From Ammonifex degensii KC4 (GTDB lineage: Bacteria; Bacillota; Desulfotomaculia; Desulfotomaculales; Ammonificaceae), in the NCBI RefSeq assembly GCF_000024605.1, contig NC_013385.1, forward strand, positions 62,001 to 126,000: a DNA stretch of 64,000 nucleotides, read 5' to 3'. The notes beneath the pieces were generated by a model, which was not told where the DNA came from, searched no databases, and was given only the letters and a program-made list of their open reading frames with translations. Made by a program: the position numbers and the translations under genes. Positions 9,428 through 19,786 of the stretch are shown here, piece after piece (positions within the stretch are counted from its first letter, which is position 1; each line of letters starts with the position of its first letter).

Positions 9428-10291
9428 ATGCCCAGTCTGCGCGACTATCGACGCCGCATCAAGAGCCTGCAGAGCACCCGGAAGATCTGCCAAGCTATGA
9501 AGGCGGTAGCCACCGCCAAAATGGCCAAGGCGCAGGCGGCCCTGCTGGCGGCGCGACCTTACTCTCGTCACTTGCGGGAAGTACTGGCGCGGCTTGCCCG
9601 TGCGGCGGGCGACGTGCGTCATCCCTTGCTGGCCGTACGCGAGCCCCGGAAGGTCTGTTACGTAGTCATGACCGCCGACCGGGGCTTGTGCGGCGGCTTC
9701 AACAGCAACCTGCTGCGCCTGGCCATGCGGGAAATAAGCGCCTGTCCGGGCGAGGTAGCTCTAATAGCTGTGGGGCGCAAAGGACGCAACTTCTTCCGCT
9801 TCCGGCGCATGGCCATGGACGCGGAGTTTACCGGGCTGGGGGAGGAAATTCGCTTCGCTTACGCCCGGGAGATCGCCAAGGTCATCATCAACAAGTACTC
9901 TGCCGGAGAGTACGACGCGGTCTACCTGATCTACCCCCAGTTTATCAATATCTTGGTGCAGCGCCCCACCGTGCAGAAAGTGCTTCCCATCGAACCGCCG
10001 ACGGAGGAGCCCAAGGCCAAAGGGCCGGAGCCACTGTATATCTTCGAACCCTCGGCGGAAGGGGTGCTCTGCGATCTCCTGCCCAAGTATGTGGAGACGG
10101 CGATCTTCCACGCTCTGCTTGAGCTCAAGGCGGGTGAGCACAGCGCCCGCATGACGGCTATGGACGCGGCTACCAAGAACACGGAAGACCTCATTGCCCG
10201 TTTGACACTCAAGATGAACCGGGTGCGGCAGGAAAGCATCACAAAGGAGCTGCTTGACATCGTGGGTGGCGCGGCCGCACTCGAGTCTTAA
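9428..10291 (+). CDS. atpG: ATP synthase F1 subunit gamma
   Basis: A 287-residue protein starting MPSLRDYRRRIKSLQSTRKI, with TADRGLCGGFNSN in the middle and the conserved C-terminal helix ARMTAMDAATKNTEDLI. These mark the central rotary shaft. It is preceded by gggcgggggtggaaggcg. A proline/lysine-rich insertion near residues 186-200 is a minor feature. Order and spacing are those of a standard atp operon. Confidence 0.96.
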   Translation: MPSLRDYRRRIKSLQSTRKICQAMKAVATAKMAKAQAALLAARPYSRHLREVLARLARAAGDVRHPLLAVREPRKVCYVVMTADRGLCGGFNSNLLRLAMREISACPGEVALIAVGRKGRNFFRFRRMAMDAEFTGLGEEIRFAYAREIAKVIINKYSAGEYDAVYLIYPQFINILVQRPTVQKVLPIEPPTEEPKAKGPEPLYIFEPSAEGVLCDLLPKYVETAIFHALLELKAGEHSARMTAMDAATKNTEDLIARLTLKMNRVRQESITKELLDIVGGAAALES

Positions 10292-11755
<1,464 letters not shown>

Positions 11756-11767
11756 GGGGTGAGGGTA

Positions 11768-12199
11768 TTGGCGGAAAAGTTGCAGAAGCTGGTGGTGGTA
11801 ACCCCGGCGCGCGTGGTCTTCACCGACGAGGTGCGCATGGTGGTCGCCCGCGGAGTAGAGGGAGAGTTGGGCATACTGCCCGACCACGCGCCCCTCATCA
11901 CCCGCCTGAAGACCGACGTGGTGCGCATCCAGAAGGATGGGCAGTGGCGGGTGATGGCGGTAAGCAACGGCTTTTTAGAAGTGAAGAACAACCAGGTGAC
12001 CATTCTGGCCGACGCGGCGGAGCTGGCGGAAGAAATCGATGTGGAGCGGGCGCGGCGGGCCAAGGAGCGGGCGGAGGAGCGCCTCAGAGCCCGCACGCCG
12101 GACATAGACATAGCGCGGGCTGAAGCGGCCTTGATGCGGGCCTTAGCCCGTCTCAAGGCGGTGGAGCTGGCCCAGCGCTACCGCGGCACGGCCAGGTAA
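11768..12199 (+). CDS. atpC: ATP synthase F1 subunit epsilon
   Basis: A 143-residue protein with an N-terminal beta-sandwich (VVVTPARVVFTDEV, LGILPDHAPLITRL) and a two-helix C-terminal domain rich in Arg, Glu and Ala that can regulate ATPase activity. The TTG at 11768 is preferred over the GTG nine bases earlier, because aaggggtgagg then sits at a suitable distance and the protein begins MAEKLQK like its relatives. Last gene of the operon, followed by a terminator. Confidence 0.93.
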   Translation: MAEKLQKLVVVTPARVVFTDEVRMVVARGVEGELGILPDHAPLITRLKTDVVRIQKDGQWRVMAVSNGFLEVKNNQVTILADAAELAEEIDVERARRAKERAEERLRARTPDIDIARAEAALMRALARLKAVELAQRYRGTAR

Positions 12200-12219
12200 A
12201 AACTCTTAGGCGCTGCTTG

Positions 12220-12251
12220 AAACCGGGCTTTTTAGGCCCGGTTTATTTTTT
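12220..12251 (+). terminator. Rho-independent terminator of the atp operon
   Basis: A nine-base-pair perfect stem (AAACCGGGC at 12220-12228 pairing with GCCCGGTTT at 12236-12244) is followed by a run of six T. It lies 20 bases after atpC and has the standard intrinsic terminator form. Confidence 0.92.
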
Positions 12252-12306
12252 GGGTAAAGACAGGCAAAAGGTGGCATATTGATTAAAAGAAGGGAGGTGG
12301 AGGGGT

Positions 12307-13251
12307 TTGCGGCGGCTGGTAGGGTTGGTGCTGGTACTTTGTGCCCTGGCGGGGCTTTTATGGCTAGCCAAGAAGCAGAGGGAGCCCAAAATAAGCCCGC
12401 TCGAGCCCAAGGAGGTGCGCCTTTACCGTCACGCCACGGGAAAAGTCGAGGTTCTCCCTCTGGAGGAGTACGTGGTGGGGGTAGTAGCGGCAGAGATGCC
12501 GGCGGAGTGGCCGCTGGAGGCCTTGAAGGCGCAGGCGGTGGCGGCCCGTACTTATGTGCTACGGCGCATTGTGGCCGGAGGGGTTTATAACAACCCCCAT
12601 CCGGGGGCGGATATAAGCGACGACCCGCAGAGCGGACAGGCCTACATCGACAGAGAGGAACTCAAGCGGCGGCTAGGGCTTATAGACTACTACCGCTACT
12701 ACCCCAAGATTCGCCGGGCGGTGGAGGAAACCAAGGGGCTAGTCCTGGTTTACCGGGGGCAGCTAATCGAACCGGCCTACCACGCCTGCTGTGGGGGGCA
12801 CACGGAGGACGCGGCGGAGATCTGGGCGGTTTCTGCCCCCTACCTCAAAGGGGTTCCCTGCCCTTGCGCCGAGGCAGAAGCGGTGAAGGAGACGCGCACT
12901 TACACCCTGGCCGACTTTTACCGGGCCCTCTTGGGGGAGAAGGCCCTTCCTGCCCTGAAGGGAAACGCTCCCGTACTGGCAGTGACCAGGCGGAGCAACA
13001 CCGGCCGACCTCTGGAGGTGGCGGTAGCCGGGGTGCGCCTGCCAGCCCTGCTGGTGCGGGAGCGCTTGGGGCTCAAGTCCACCCGCTTCACCTGGGAGAT
13101 TAAAGGGGATCGGGTGGAGATCACCACCGTGGGCTACGGGCACGGTGTGGGCCTTTGCCAGCGCGGAGCCAAAGTGCTAGCTGAAAAGGGCTACGACTTC
13201 CAGCGCATCTTGTCCCATTACTACACCGGGGTAGGAGTTGTCAAGTACTAG
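12307..13251 (+). CDS. spoIID: Stage II sporulation protein D (peptidoglycan lytic transglycosylase)
   Basis: A 314-residue protein with an N-terminal membrane anchor (LVGLVLVLCALAGLLWLA) and the SpoIID/LytB catalytic domain: LEEYVVGVVAAEMPAEWPLEALKAQAVAARTYVL with the catalytic Glu in AAEMP, then YHACCGGHTEDAAEIW and the C-terminal GYGHGVGLCQRGA. SpoIID cleaves glycan strands during forespore engulfment together with SpoIIM and SpoIIP. TTG start after gaagggaggtggagggg. It directly precedes spoIIID, as in Bacillus. Expected to be under sigma E; I did not identify that promoter with confidence. Confidence 0.93.
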   Translation: MRRLVGLVLVLCALAGLLWLAKKQREPKISPLEPKEVRLYRHATGKVEVLPLEEYVVGVVAAEMPAEWPLEALKAQAVAARTYVLRRIVAGGVYNNPHPGADISDDPQSGQAYIDREELKRRLGLIDYYRYYPKIRRAVEETKGLVLVYRGQLIEPAYHACCGGHTEDAAEIWAVSAPYLKGVPCPCAEAEAVKETRTYTLADFYRALLGEKALPALKGNAPVLAVTRRSNTGRPLEVAVAGVRLPALLVRERLGLKSTRFTWEIKGDRVEITTVGYGHGVGLCQRGAKVLAEKGYDFQRILSHYYTGVGVVKY

Positions 13252-13364
13252 AAAAGGCAAATATGGGCGATAAACTAGACCAGACGCCGCTGGAACAAGC
13301 ATTAGCCTCCATTTCACGCATATAGATGTATCAAGCTCAGGGACTCGGTCCAGGAGGTAGAGGG

Positions 13365-13649
13365 ATGCAGGACTACATCCAGCGGCGGGTTCTGGAAATC
13401 TGCGCCTACATCCTGGAGACCAGGGCTACGGTAAGGCAGGCAGCCAAGGTTTTCAACGTCTCCAAGAGCACCGTGCACAAGGACATGACGGAACGCCTTC
13501 CCTCCCTCAATAAGACATTGGCCCGCAAAATTCGCGCCATTCTGGACCAGAACAAAGCAGAAAGACATCTGCGCGGGGGAGAAGCCACGCGTCGCAAGTA
13601 CCGGGAGAAAGCCGAAAAGGAGGAAAAAGAGGAGTTTCTTCGGGCTTAG
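13365..13649 (+). CDS. spoIIID: Sporulation transcriptional regulator SpoIIID
   Basis: A 94-residue DNA-binding protein containing a helix-turn-helix, TVRQAAKVFNVSKSTVHKDMTERLP, and a basic C-terminal tail. These are characteristic of SpoIIID, the mother-cell regulator that acts with sigma E. The ATG at 13365 was chosen because aggaggtagaggg lies just upstream; the reading frame is open 13 codons further but lacks a site. The glutamate/lysine-rich C-terminal tail is slightly longer than usual. Confidence 0.93.
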   Translation: MQDYIQRRVLEICAYILETRATVRQAAKVFNVSKSTVHKDMTERLPSLNKTLARKIRAILDQNKAERHLRGGEATRRKYREKAEKEEKEEFLRA

Positions 13650-13667
13650 GCGAAGAGAGAATACCGG

Positions 13668-16600
13668 GTGGTGGTAATGCGACGCTGTGGCCGGTACCTG
13701 GCTTGGCTTTTTCTCTTATTTTTGCTCTTGGCCCTGCTCGGAGGAGACAAGCTCTCCACCTCTTCAAGATCTCCTGGGACCAAACAGGAAACGGTGGTCT
13801 GCAAGAGGGTGGACAGGCCGGAAGAAAAACTTTCTCCCGAGCTTAAGGAACCCGGAACCGGGCCCAAGCAAGTTACCGTCCTTTTGCGGGATGCCGGTTC
13901 TAAAGAGCGCCTGGCTTCCTGGGTAAAGGAAAAAGGAGGCCGGGTGCTGCGGGGAACCGAGGGAACAGGTACCGCTCTGGAGGTAGTTCTGCCGGCGGAA
14001 GTGCTTTCCGCCTTGGCCTCTGACCCGGCGGTGGAGTGGGTGGAGCCTACCTACGAGCGCCGCTTTCTCTCCGACCGGGCGGCCGAAGTGATAGCCAGCG
14101 CCCCCTTGCGAGTCCCAGGCTTTGTGCTGCCCGAAGGGCTCGACGGTAAGGGGGAAGTGGTGGGGATAGCTGACAACGGCCTGGACAAGGGAGATATAAA
14201 CGACCTGCCTCCTACTTTCAGAGGGAAGGTCCAGCTCTTGCGTTCCTGGGGAGGAGGGGGCTTAGCTGATCCCACAGGTCACGGGACGCAGCTGGCAGGA
14301 ATCGTGGCCGGAAGCGGGGAGCGCTTCCCGGGGATCGCCCCCGGAGCTTACATCTACTTCCAGGCAATAGCGGGGCCGGACGGCAAAACTCCTAATCCTC
14401 CTGCCGACCTGGGCGACCTTTTCGCTCCTGCCTATGCGGCGGGGGTGCGGGTGGAACTCTGCGGCTGGGGAGGCGGGGAGGCCCGCTACGGGGCGGCCGC
14501 CTTCCAGATAGATCGCTTCTGTTACCAGCATCCTGACTTCCTGCCCGTGTTTGCGGCGGGCAACGGAGGTCCAGCTCCCGGCAGCCTTACGGCCGAAGCC
14601 TGCGCCAAGAATGCCTTGGTGGTAGGGGCTACGGAAAACCCCCGCCCCCTCTTTGGTACTTACGACCCCACCAAGGTGGCCGATATTTCCAGCCGGGGGC
14701 CGACCCAGGACGGCCGCTTGAAGCCCGATCTGGTGGTGCCGGGCATGGGTATTGTCGGTCCGTGTTCCCGCCTGGTCACCTCTAACCTGCCGGGCAACCC
14801 CCTTTACCTCCGCGGCGACGGGACCAGCCAGGCGGCGGCGGTAGCCGCAGGCGGAGCGTTGCTGGTGCGGGAGTACTTAGAGCAGACGGGCTACCATTCT
14901 CCTCCGGCGGCTCTCATTAAGGCCCTCTTGATCAACGGGGCGCAGTGGCTTAGCAACAAACCCAACAACGCCACGGGCTACGGCCTGCTGGACGTGGGAG
15001 GAACGGTGTTGGCCCTGAAGGAAGGAACTTTCCGCTGGGCCGCGCCGGCTAGAGGTATCTCAAACGGTGAGAAGGTTACCTTCTGGTTCTCGGTTACCGA
15101 TCCGACTCGGCCCCTAAAGGTAACCCTTTGCTGGACCGACCCTCCGGCCTCGCTGGGTTCGGGAGAGGTTCTGGTGAACGACCTCGACCTGGTGGTTTAC
15201 GGGCCGGGAGGGCAGCGCTTTTGCGGCAACGATTTTGAGAACAGAGGCCTGCCCGATCGCCGCAACAATGTGGAGCAGGTGGTCATTCCCCAGCCACTTC
15301 CCGGGACTTACCGGATAGAGGTAACTGCTCGGCGCACGGTCTCCCCCCAGACTTTCGCTCTGGTGTACGGCCAGCCTTTGGCTCACGGGGTGGTCAAGTC
15401 GATGGAGGGGGACAAGCTTCTCCTTACCGACGGCCGGGTGCTTATACCGACCAAGGTGCGGGAAGTGGTGAACGGGAAGCTGGTATCCTCCCCCAGTTTT
15501 CTCCCGGGGACCGACGTATATTACCTTCCTGATGGCACGGTCTACGCCGTGGTGGAGGAGAAGGTGCTGGCTCCGGCCCGCTTTTTCTCCCTGGCCAAAG
15601 GGGCAGTGGTGGGATCGGAAACGCCGGCCTTGCAGGACGGCGGCTACCTCCTGGCAGAGGAGTCGGTGGAAGCGCAGGGGAAACCGGCTTCTCCCCGGGA
15701 CTTGCCTCCCGGCGTTCGGGCCAGCTTCACCGTGAACCCCCGCACCCAGGAAGCTTGGGGAGTAAAGGTTTCCTGGCGGGAGGAGGAGGGGTTCCTCCTC
15801 TCCTTCAACGCAACGGAAGTAACCCTTATGGACCGAGGGACTTTTCCTCTGGCTTCCGGTTTTGTGGTGACCCAGAAGTCCCAAGAGGAGGAGCTTTATC
15901 CTTTTGATCGGCTCTTCGGTGTTCCACCCACCCCTAATCTCCTTCCCGGCTTGAAAGTCCTTCTCCGGCTTGATACCCAGACCGGCGAGGTTTTGCACCT
16001 GGAGGTCAGGCAGCGCGTAGTCTCCGGCTATCTGCGGTCGATTTCCGGGCAAGAAGTAACCCTTGCCGACGGCCGCGCTTTCCAGCTCTTCCCCGGGTTA
16101 GCTTGGCCAAGCCACCTGACTCCTGGGCAGCGCGTCGTGGGGGTGCTTGCGCCAGATAAACCGGAGCTTTTGCAGCTGCGGGCCGAGCCGGCCCTCTACG
16201 GCCGCGTGATCTTGGTGGAAGGAAGAAGAGTCTATTTTCAGGACCAACTAAGCGAGGTTCGCTTTTGGGAGCTTGCTCCGGAGGCCGACTTTTACCGGGA
16301 CGGGGTGCAAGTGGGTCCGGTGGCGGCCTTGCCGGGTACCTTTGCCCGACTGCTGTTGGACGAGCAGGGAAGGGTGAAGCGGGTGGACCTTCTCCGAGGG
16401 GAGACCTTGTCCTTTGAGGGCCAGATAGAGGCAGTGAGGGAAAGTAGCTTCTGGGTAGGTGGCCAAAGTTTCAGGGTGAGCGAAGGAACCATGATCCTGA
16501 AAAACGGTCAACCGGTTTTGCTTTCCGACCTTCGGTCCGGCGAGGAAGTGAGGGTGGTAGCAGCCACGTTAGATGGGCACTATTGGGCACTTATGGTAAG

Positions 16601-17348
16601 TGCCTCCACTTCCGAGCCTCCTCCCCGCCTCTGGGTGAGGAATACTGGAGAAAGGCAGTGGGAAGGGTTCACCTCGGCACGGCGCCTTTACCTGATCGAC
16701 GGAGAGAAGCGGGTGCAGATAACGCCGGACGAAAGGGGGTATTTCTCCTTGGCAGCTCCGCCGACGGCCCGGCTGGTAGCGGTGAACGGTGGGGTGAAGG
16801 GCTCGCGGTTGGGTGAAGCGGCCGACTTTACTCCTTTCCGGGACCTCAAGGGGCACTGGGCCCGAGGAGATGTTGCTGCCCTCTGGGCCGTAGGAATTTT
16901 GGGCGGTTACGGAGACGGCACTTTCCGGCCCGATAAGCCCATCACCAGGGTGGAGATGGCGGCCTTACTTTCCCGCTTCTACGCCTTGCCCCCTGCGCAG
17001 GATATTCCCTTGCCTTTGGATGTGCCTGCCTGGGCGGGTGAAGCAGTGAGAGCGGCGCTGGCGGCCGGTTACTTCGGCCTTTACCCCGACGGAAAATTCC
17101 ATCCTTCAGAACCCATTACCCGTGCCGAGGCGGCGCTCATGCTGGCCAGAGGGGTGGAGATAAAAGAAGCTCCTCTTCCCTCCTACCGCGACTGGGAAGA
17201 GGTACCTCCGGAAGCAAAAGCGGCCGTGGCTTACTTCACGGCCGCAGGGATCTGTCGAGGAAGGGAAGATGGCTTTTTTGCTCCCGCTGCCTACCTCACC
17301 CGCGCGGAGGCGGCAGTTCTCTTGTACCGGCTACGCTTCCTGCATTAG
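13668..17348 (+). CDS. Secreted S8 (subtilisin-like) serine protease with three SLH domains
   Basis: A 1,226-residue secreted protein. Basic residues and a hydrophobic stretch (LAWLFLLFLLLALLGG) form a signal peptide; a prodomain-like region follows. The subtilase catalytic residues are Asp169 (GIADNGLD), His205 (PTGHGTQLAG) and Ser387 (GDGTSQAAA). A jelly-roll P-domain-like part follows (about residues 460-570), then ~450 residues of beta-rich repeats that I cannot assign. Three S-layer homology domains end the protein (about residues 1057-1100, 1110-1160 and 1170-1222; FRDLKGHWARGDV, GYGDGTFRPDKPITRVEMA). It is thus a wall-anchored surface protease; the SLH domains need pyruvylated wall polymer (see csaB). 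Start GTG 13668 or ATG 13677. Its 3' end overlaps the convergent gene by 18 bases. Confidence 0.88.
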   Translation: MVVMRRCGRYLAWLFLLFLLLALLGGDKLSTSSRSPGTKQETVVCKRVDRPEEKLSPELKEPGTGPKQVTVLLRDAGSKERLASWVKEKGGRVLRGTEGTGTALEVVLPAEVLSALASDPAVEWVEPTYERRFLSDRAAEVIASAPLRVPGFVLPEGLDGKGEVVGIADNGLDKGDINDLPPTFRGKVQLLRSWGGGGLADPTGHGTQLAGIVAGSGERFPGIAPGAYIYFQAIAGPDGKTPNPPADLGDLFAPAYAAGVRVELCGWGGGEARYGAAAFQIDRFCYQHPDFLPVFAAGNGGPAPGSLTAEACAKNALVVGATENPRPLFGTYDPTKVADISSRGPTQDGRLKPDLVVPGMGIVGPCSRLVTSNLPGNPLYLRGDGTSQAAAVAAGGALLVREYLEQTGYHSPPAALIKALLINGAQWLSNKPNNATGYGLLDVGGTVLALKEGTFRWAAPARGISNGEKVTFWFSVTDPTRPLKVTLCWTDPPASLGSGEVLVNDLDLVVYGPGGQRFCGNDFENRGLPDRRNNVEQVVIPQPLPGTYRIEVTARRTVSPQTFALVYGQPLAHGVVKSMEGDKLLLTDGRVLIPTKVREVVNGKLVSSPSFLPGTDVYYLPDGTVYAVVEEKVLAPARFFSLAKGAVVGSETPALQDGGYLLAEESVEAQGKPASPRDLPPGVRASFTVNPRTQEAWGVKVSWREEEGFLLSFNATEVTLMDRGTFPLASGFVVTQKSQEEELYPFDRLFGVPPTPNLLPGLKVLLRLDTQTGEVLHLEVRQRVVSGYLRSISGQEVTLADGRAFQLFPGLAWPSHLTPGQRVVGVLAPDKPELLQLRAEPALYGRVILVEGRRVYFQDQLSEVRFWELAPEADFYRDGVQVGPVAALPGTFARLLLDEQGRVKRVDLLRGETLSFEGQIEAVRESSFWVGGQSFRVSEGTMILKNGQPVLLSDLRSGEEVRVVAATLDGHYWALMVSASTSEPPPRLWVRNTGERQWEGFTSARRLYLIDGEKRVQITPDERGYFSLAAPPTARLVAVNGGVKGSRLGEAADFTPFRDLKGHWARGDVAALWAVGILGGYGDGTFRPDKPITRVEMAALLSRFYALPPAQDIPLPLDVPAWAGEAVRAALAAGYFGLYPDGKFHPSEPITRAEAALMLARGVEIKEAPLPSYRDWEEVPPEAKAAVAYFTAAGICRGREDGFFAPAAYLTRAEAAVLLYRLRFLH

Positions 17349-18281
17349 GCATATGGTGACGATGTGGTTGCCGGCAGTGTTTTCCAGGTACTTGATTTCT
17401 TGCTCCAGAGCCGGGCGGTTCTCCGGCGAAGCAGAAGTGTACTGGGTTTTGAGGTTGGCCAGCTCCTGGGTTACATCCCGGCTGGTATCTTCTCTGCCCT
17501 GCAGGCTGCCCAAGCCCGACTTGAGCAAGGCGTTGATAAAAGCTTCACCTTCGGGATTGGGCAGGAGAAACTGGAGCACCACCACTTTGTCGGAAGCTTT
17601 GGCCTGGCTTACCTCTTTGGCTCCGAACTGCCGGGCCAAGGTCTCAACCTTACCTTGGGCTGTTACCACATCTGTCACCTGCAGGCGCAGCAGACTGCTC
17701 TTTATGGTCAGAGGGTGGCTGAGAAAGACCCGGTTGGGCGGCTCAAGTGTCGTCCTTCCTACCTCCGTCTTGGACCCCCCTTGGTTCGGCGAAGGGGAAA
17801 TCATCGAAGAGGTGGGAGGATTAGCCGGGCTCTTTTCCGGTTCCTTGGTCTCATTCGGCTGATTCTGGCCGGTATCCAATGGTTTATTTTCCATGGCGGT
17901 GGAGGAAGTGTTAGGCATCGGGCTTCTGCTTTCGTCTTTCCTATCTGCCACTATTTTCGTCTGGGTGGTGGGAGGAATGAAGTACTCGCTCTTTTTGAAA
18001 AAGGCCCAGGTGCTTCCGCTCAGAACCAGCAATCCAGCTGCTGCCAGGGCCAACCAGCGCCACTTCCAGGCCCTCTTTTCTTTCCCCGCATAAAGCCTGG
18101 CCATGACCCGCTCTTTGAAACCGGGAGGGGCCTCAGGCGCGGGCAGAATCAGAGCTTGCTTGGTCTTCTGCCAGAGGCAGTACACCTGCTGGCAGGAAGG
18201 GCACCTTTCCACATGCTCCCTTGCTTCTTCGGGCAGCTCCTCACTCTCCCAGATTAACCTCCTTGCCTCTTGGCAGTACAT
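17331..18281 (-). CDS. Membrane anti-sigma factor with zinc-finger (zf-HC2/ZAS-like) domain
   Basis: A 316-residue protein. The N-terminus has the zinc-binding anti-sigma pattern HVERCPSC within the first 35 residues. A single membrane helix lies near residue 75 (WLALAAAGLLVLSGSTWAFF). The outside part has a Ser/Pro/Asn-rich linker and a C-terminal helical domain reminiscent of DUF4349. It overlaps the upstream ECF sigma gene by 41 bases, which strongly suggests the pair is a sigma/anti-sigma module that releases the sigma factor on an envelope signal. The signal is unknown. Confidence 0.85.
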   Translation of the reverse strand: MYCQEARRLIWESEELPEEAREHVERCPSCQQVYCLWQKTKQALILPAPEAPPGFKERVMARLYAGKEKRAWKWRWLALAAAGLLVLSGSTWAFFKKSEYFIPPTTQTKIVADRKDESRSPMPNTSSTAMENKPLDTGQNQPNETKEPEKSPANPPTSSMISPSPNQGGSKTEVGRTTLEPPNRVFLSHPLTIKSSLLRLQVTDVVTAQGKVETLARQFGAKEVSQAKASDKVVVLQFLLPNPEGEAFINALLKSGLGSLQGREDTSRDVTQELANLKTQYTSASPENRPALEQEIKYLENTAGNHIVTICLMQEA

Positions 18282-18888
18282 CGACTTTCCCCTCCCCCGG
18301 CAGAAGCTCTAGGCCAGCTTCCCGGGCCATTTTGATGAGTGCTTTTTGCAAAGCGGCGCGGGCGCGATTAAGCCGCGATTTTACGGTGCCCGGCGCCACA
18401 CCTAAAACGGCGGCAATTTCCTCGTAGCTCATCTCTTCCATCTCGCGTAGCACCAGAACGGCCCGGTGCTCGCGGCTGAGACTATTTAGCGCCCGGCGTA
18501 CCAGGCGGATGAATTCCCGTTTCTCGGCCTCCTCTTCTGGATGCAGGTGGTTTCCATCCGCTACCTGCCGGGGGAGCTCCCCGTCGGGAACCGACACTGG
18601 ATCGTCTAGAGATAGGGTATTGTGGTTGGCTTTCCGGCGGTGATTGAGGAAGAGGTTCACCGCTATGCGGTGCAGGTAGGTTCCGAAGTCGGCTTCGGCG
18701 CGAAAGCTCCTCAATCCCCGGTAAGCCCGTACGAATACCTCCTGGGCCAGATCCTCGGCATCGTCGTGGTTCCCCGTGAGCCGGTAGCAGAGCCCATACA
18801 CCCGATCCTGGTAGGCGAGCACCAGTTCCTCAAAAGCCTGGTGGGAACCAGCGCGGGCCTGCTCCAGAAGATGCCTGGTTTCTGCCAA
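18241..18888 (-). CDS. ECF RNA polymerase sigma factor (SigW/RpoE-like)
   Basis: A 215-residue protein with sigma region 2 (YRLTGNHDDAEDLAQEVFVRAYRGLRSFR, the core-binding and -10 helix) and region 4 (YEEIAAVLGVAPGTVKSRLNRARAALQ, the -35 helix-turn-helix). It begins with TTG at 18888 behind AGGAGG. It is the first gene of a two-gene operon with its anti-sigma. A GGAACTT/GTCTA promoter upstream (18935-18962) suggests autoregulation. The C-terminal ~25 residues beyond region 4 are extra and are encoded over the anti-sigma start. Confidence 0.93.
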   Translation of the reverse strand: MAETRHLLEQARAGSHQAFEELVLAYQDRVYGLCYRLTGNHDDAEDLAQEVFVRAYRGLRSFRAEADFGTYLHRIAVNLFLNHRRKANHNTLSLDDPVSVPDGELPRQVADGNHLHPEEEAEKREFIRLVRRALNSLSREHRAVLVLREMEEMSYEEIAAVLGVAPGTVKSRLNRARAALQKALIKMAREAGLELLPGEGKVDVLPRGKEVNLGE

Positions 18889-18934
18889 AGGAGCTTACCT
18901 CCTCTGGGTCCGGAGAATTTCCCGGACACTTATT

Positions 18935-18962
18935 TAGACCTCTTGTGAGGGAAAAAAGTTCC
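18935..18962 (-). promoter_or_regulatory. Probable ECF-type autoregulatory promoter of the sigma/anti-sigma operon
   Basis: On the minus strand GGAACTT (18956-18962) is followed after 16 bases by GTCTA (18935-18939), then the sigma gene TTG 46 bases downstream. GGAAC...GTC is the general ECF -35/-10 pattern, so the sigma factor probably drives its own operon. The -35 element lies inside one arm of the perfect 11-bp inverted repeat 18958-18968/18990-19000. Confidence 0.6.
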
Positions 18963-19000
18963 CTTTCCATTATAGTGGAAGTGGAGGTAGGAAAGGGAAC
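18958..19000. repeat. 11-bp perfect inverted repeat upstream of the GT2 gene
   Basis: GTTCCCTTTCC (18958-18968) and GGAAAGGGAAC (18990-19000) are exact inverse complements separated by 21 bases. The repeat lies between the divergent sigma and glycosyltransferase genes and could be an operator or an RNA hairpin in the leader of the glycosylation operon. Confidence 0.75.
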
Positions 19001-19027
19001 GGCGGTAGGGAGGGAAAAGGAGCGGTT

Positions 19028-19786
19028 TTGGCGAACTTCTCCCCTGAGAGGGGGAAGATCGAGCCTGTGGCGGCGATTTTGGTCATTGTTCCCGCCTACA
19101 ACGAGGAAGCCACGGTGGCCCGAGTGGTGGAGGAAGTAAAAACTTTTTTTCCTGAGGCGGAAGTTCTGGTGGTAGACGACGGCTCAGAGGATGCCACGGC
19201 GGAGGAGGCGCTGCGGGCGGGGGCTAAAGTGCTGCGTCTCCCCTTCAACGTGGGAGTGGGAGGAGCGGTGCAAGCCGGCTACCTCTACGCCCAGCGGTGC
19301 GGCTACCGGATAGCGGTGCAGATGGACGGCGATGGGCAGCACAATGCCGCTGACCTGCCTGCCCTTTTGGCTCCCTTACTGGCAGGCGAGGCCGATATGG
19401 TGGTGGGTTCGCGCTTTCTGAATCCCCACTCTTACCGTTCTACCCCGGCGCGGCGGTTGGGCATCGTTCTTCTCCGGAATTTGATTTCTTGGCTTTCCCG
19501 CCAGCGCTTCACCGACCCCACCTCAGGCTTCCGGGCAGTAGGGCCGGAGCTCATCCGCTTCTTCGCCCGGCATTACCCTTACGAATATCCGGAAGCAGAA
19601 AGTTTGCTTCTGGCCAAGCGGCAGGGCTTCCGGCTGCGGGAGGTGCCGGTGACCATGCGCCCGCGACAGGGAGGAGTCTCTTCCCTCAGCGGCTGGCGCT
19701 CTTTTTACTTCATGGCCAAGGTGCTCCTGGCGGTGGGCATTACCGCTTTGCGGCGAAGGGAAAGGGTGGAAGCTGATGGCAAATAG
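19028..19786 (+). CDS. Family 2 glycosyltransferase (dolichol-phosphate-mannose-synthase-like)
   Basis: A 252-residue GT-A fold enzyme. It has VIVPAYNEEATVARVVEEV, the nucleotide-binding VVDDGSEDAT, the metal-binding QMDGDGQHNAADLP (DXD) and GSRFL. It resembles enzymes that charge a polyprenyl phosphate with a sugar. It lacks C-terminal membrane helices, which may be supplied by the DUF2304 protein encoded next with an 11-base overlap. TTG start after gggaaaaggagcgg. First gene of a five-gene overlapping operon that ends with an ArnT-like transferase. Sugar unknown. Confidence 0.87.
   Translation: MANFSPERGKIEPVAAILVIVPAYNEEATVARVVEEVKTFFPEAEVLVVDDGSEDATAEEALRAGAKVLRLPFNVGVGGAVQAGYLYAQRCGYRIAVQMDGDGQHNAADLPALLAPLLAGEADMVVGSRFLNPHSYRSTPARRLGIVLLRNLISWLSRQRFTDPTSGFRAVGPELIRFFARHYPYEYPEAESLLLAKRQGFRLREVPVTMRPRQGGVSSLSGWRSFYFMAKVLLAVGITALRRRERVEADGK

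Noticed and set aside
13326-13364. Longer SpoIIID start at 13326
   Set aside because: The strong Shine-Dalgarno and the family N-terminus both point to the ATG at 13365.
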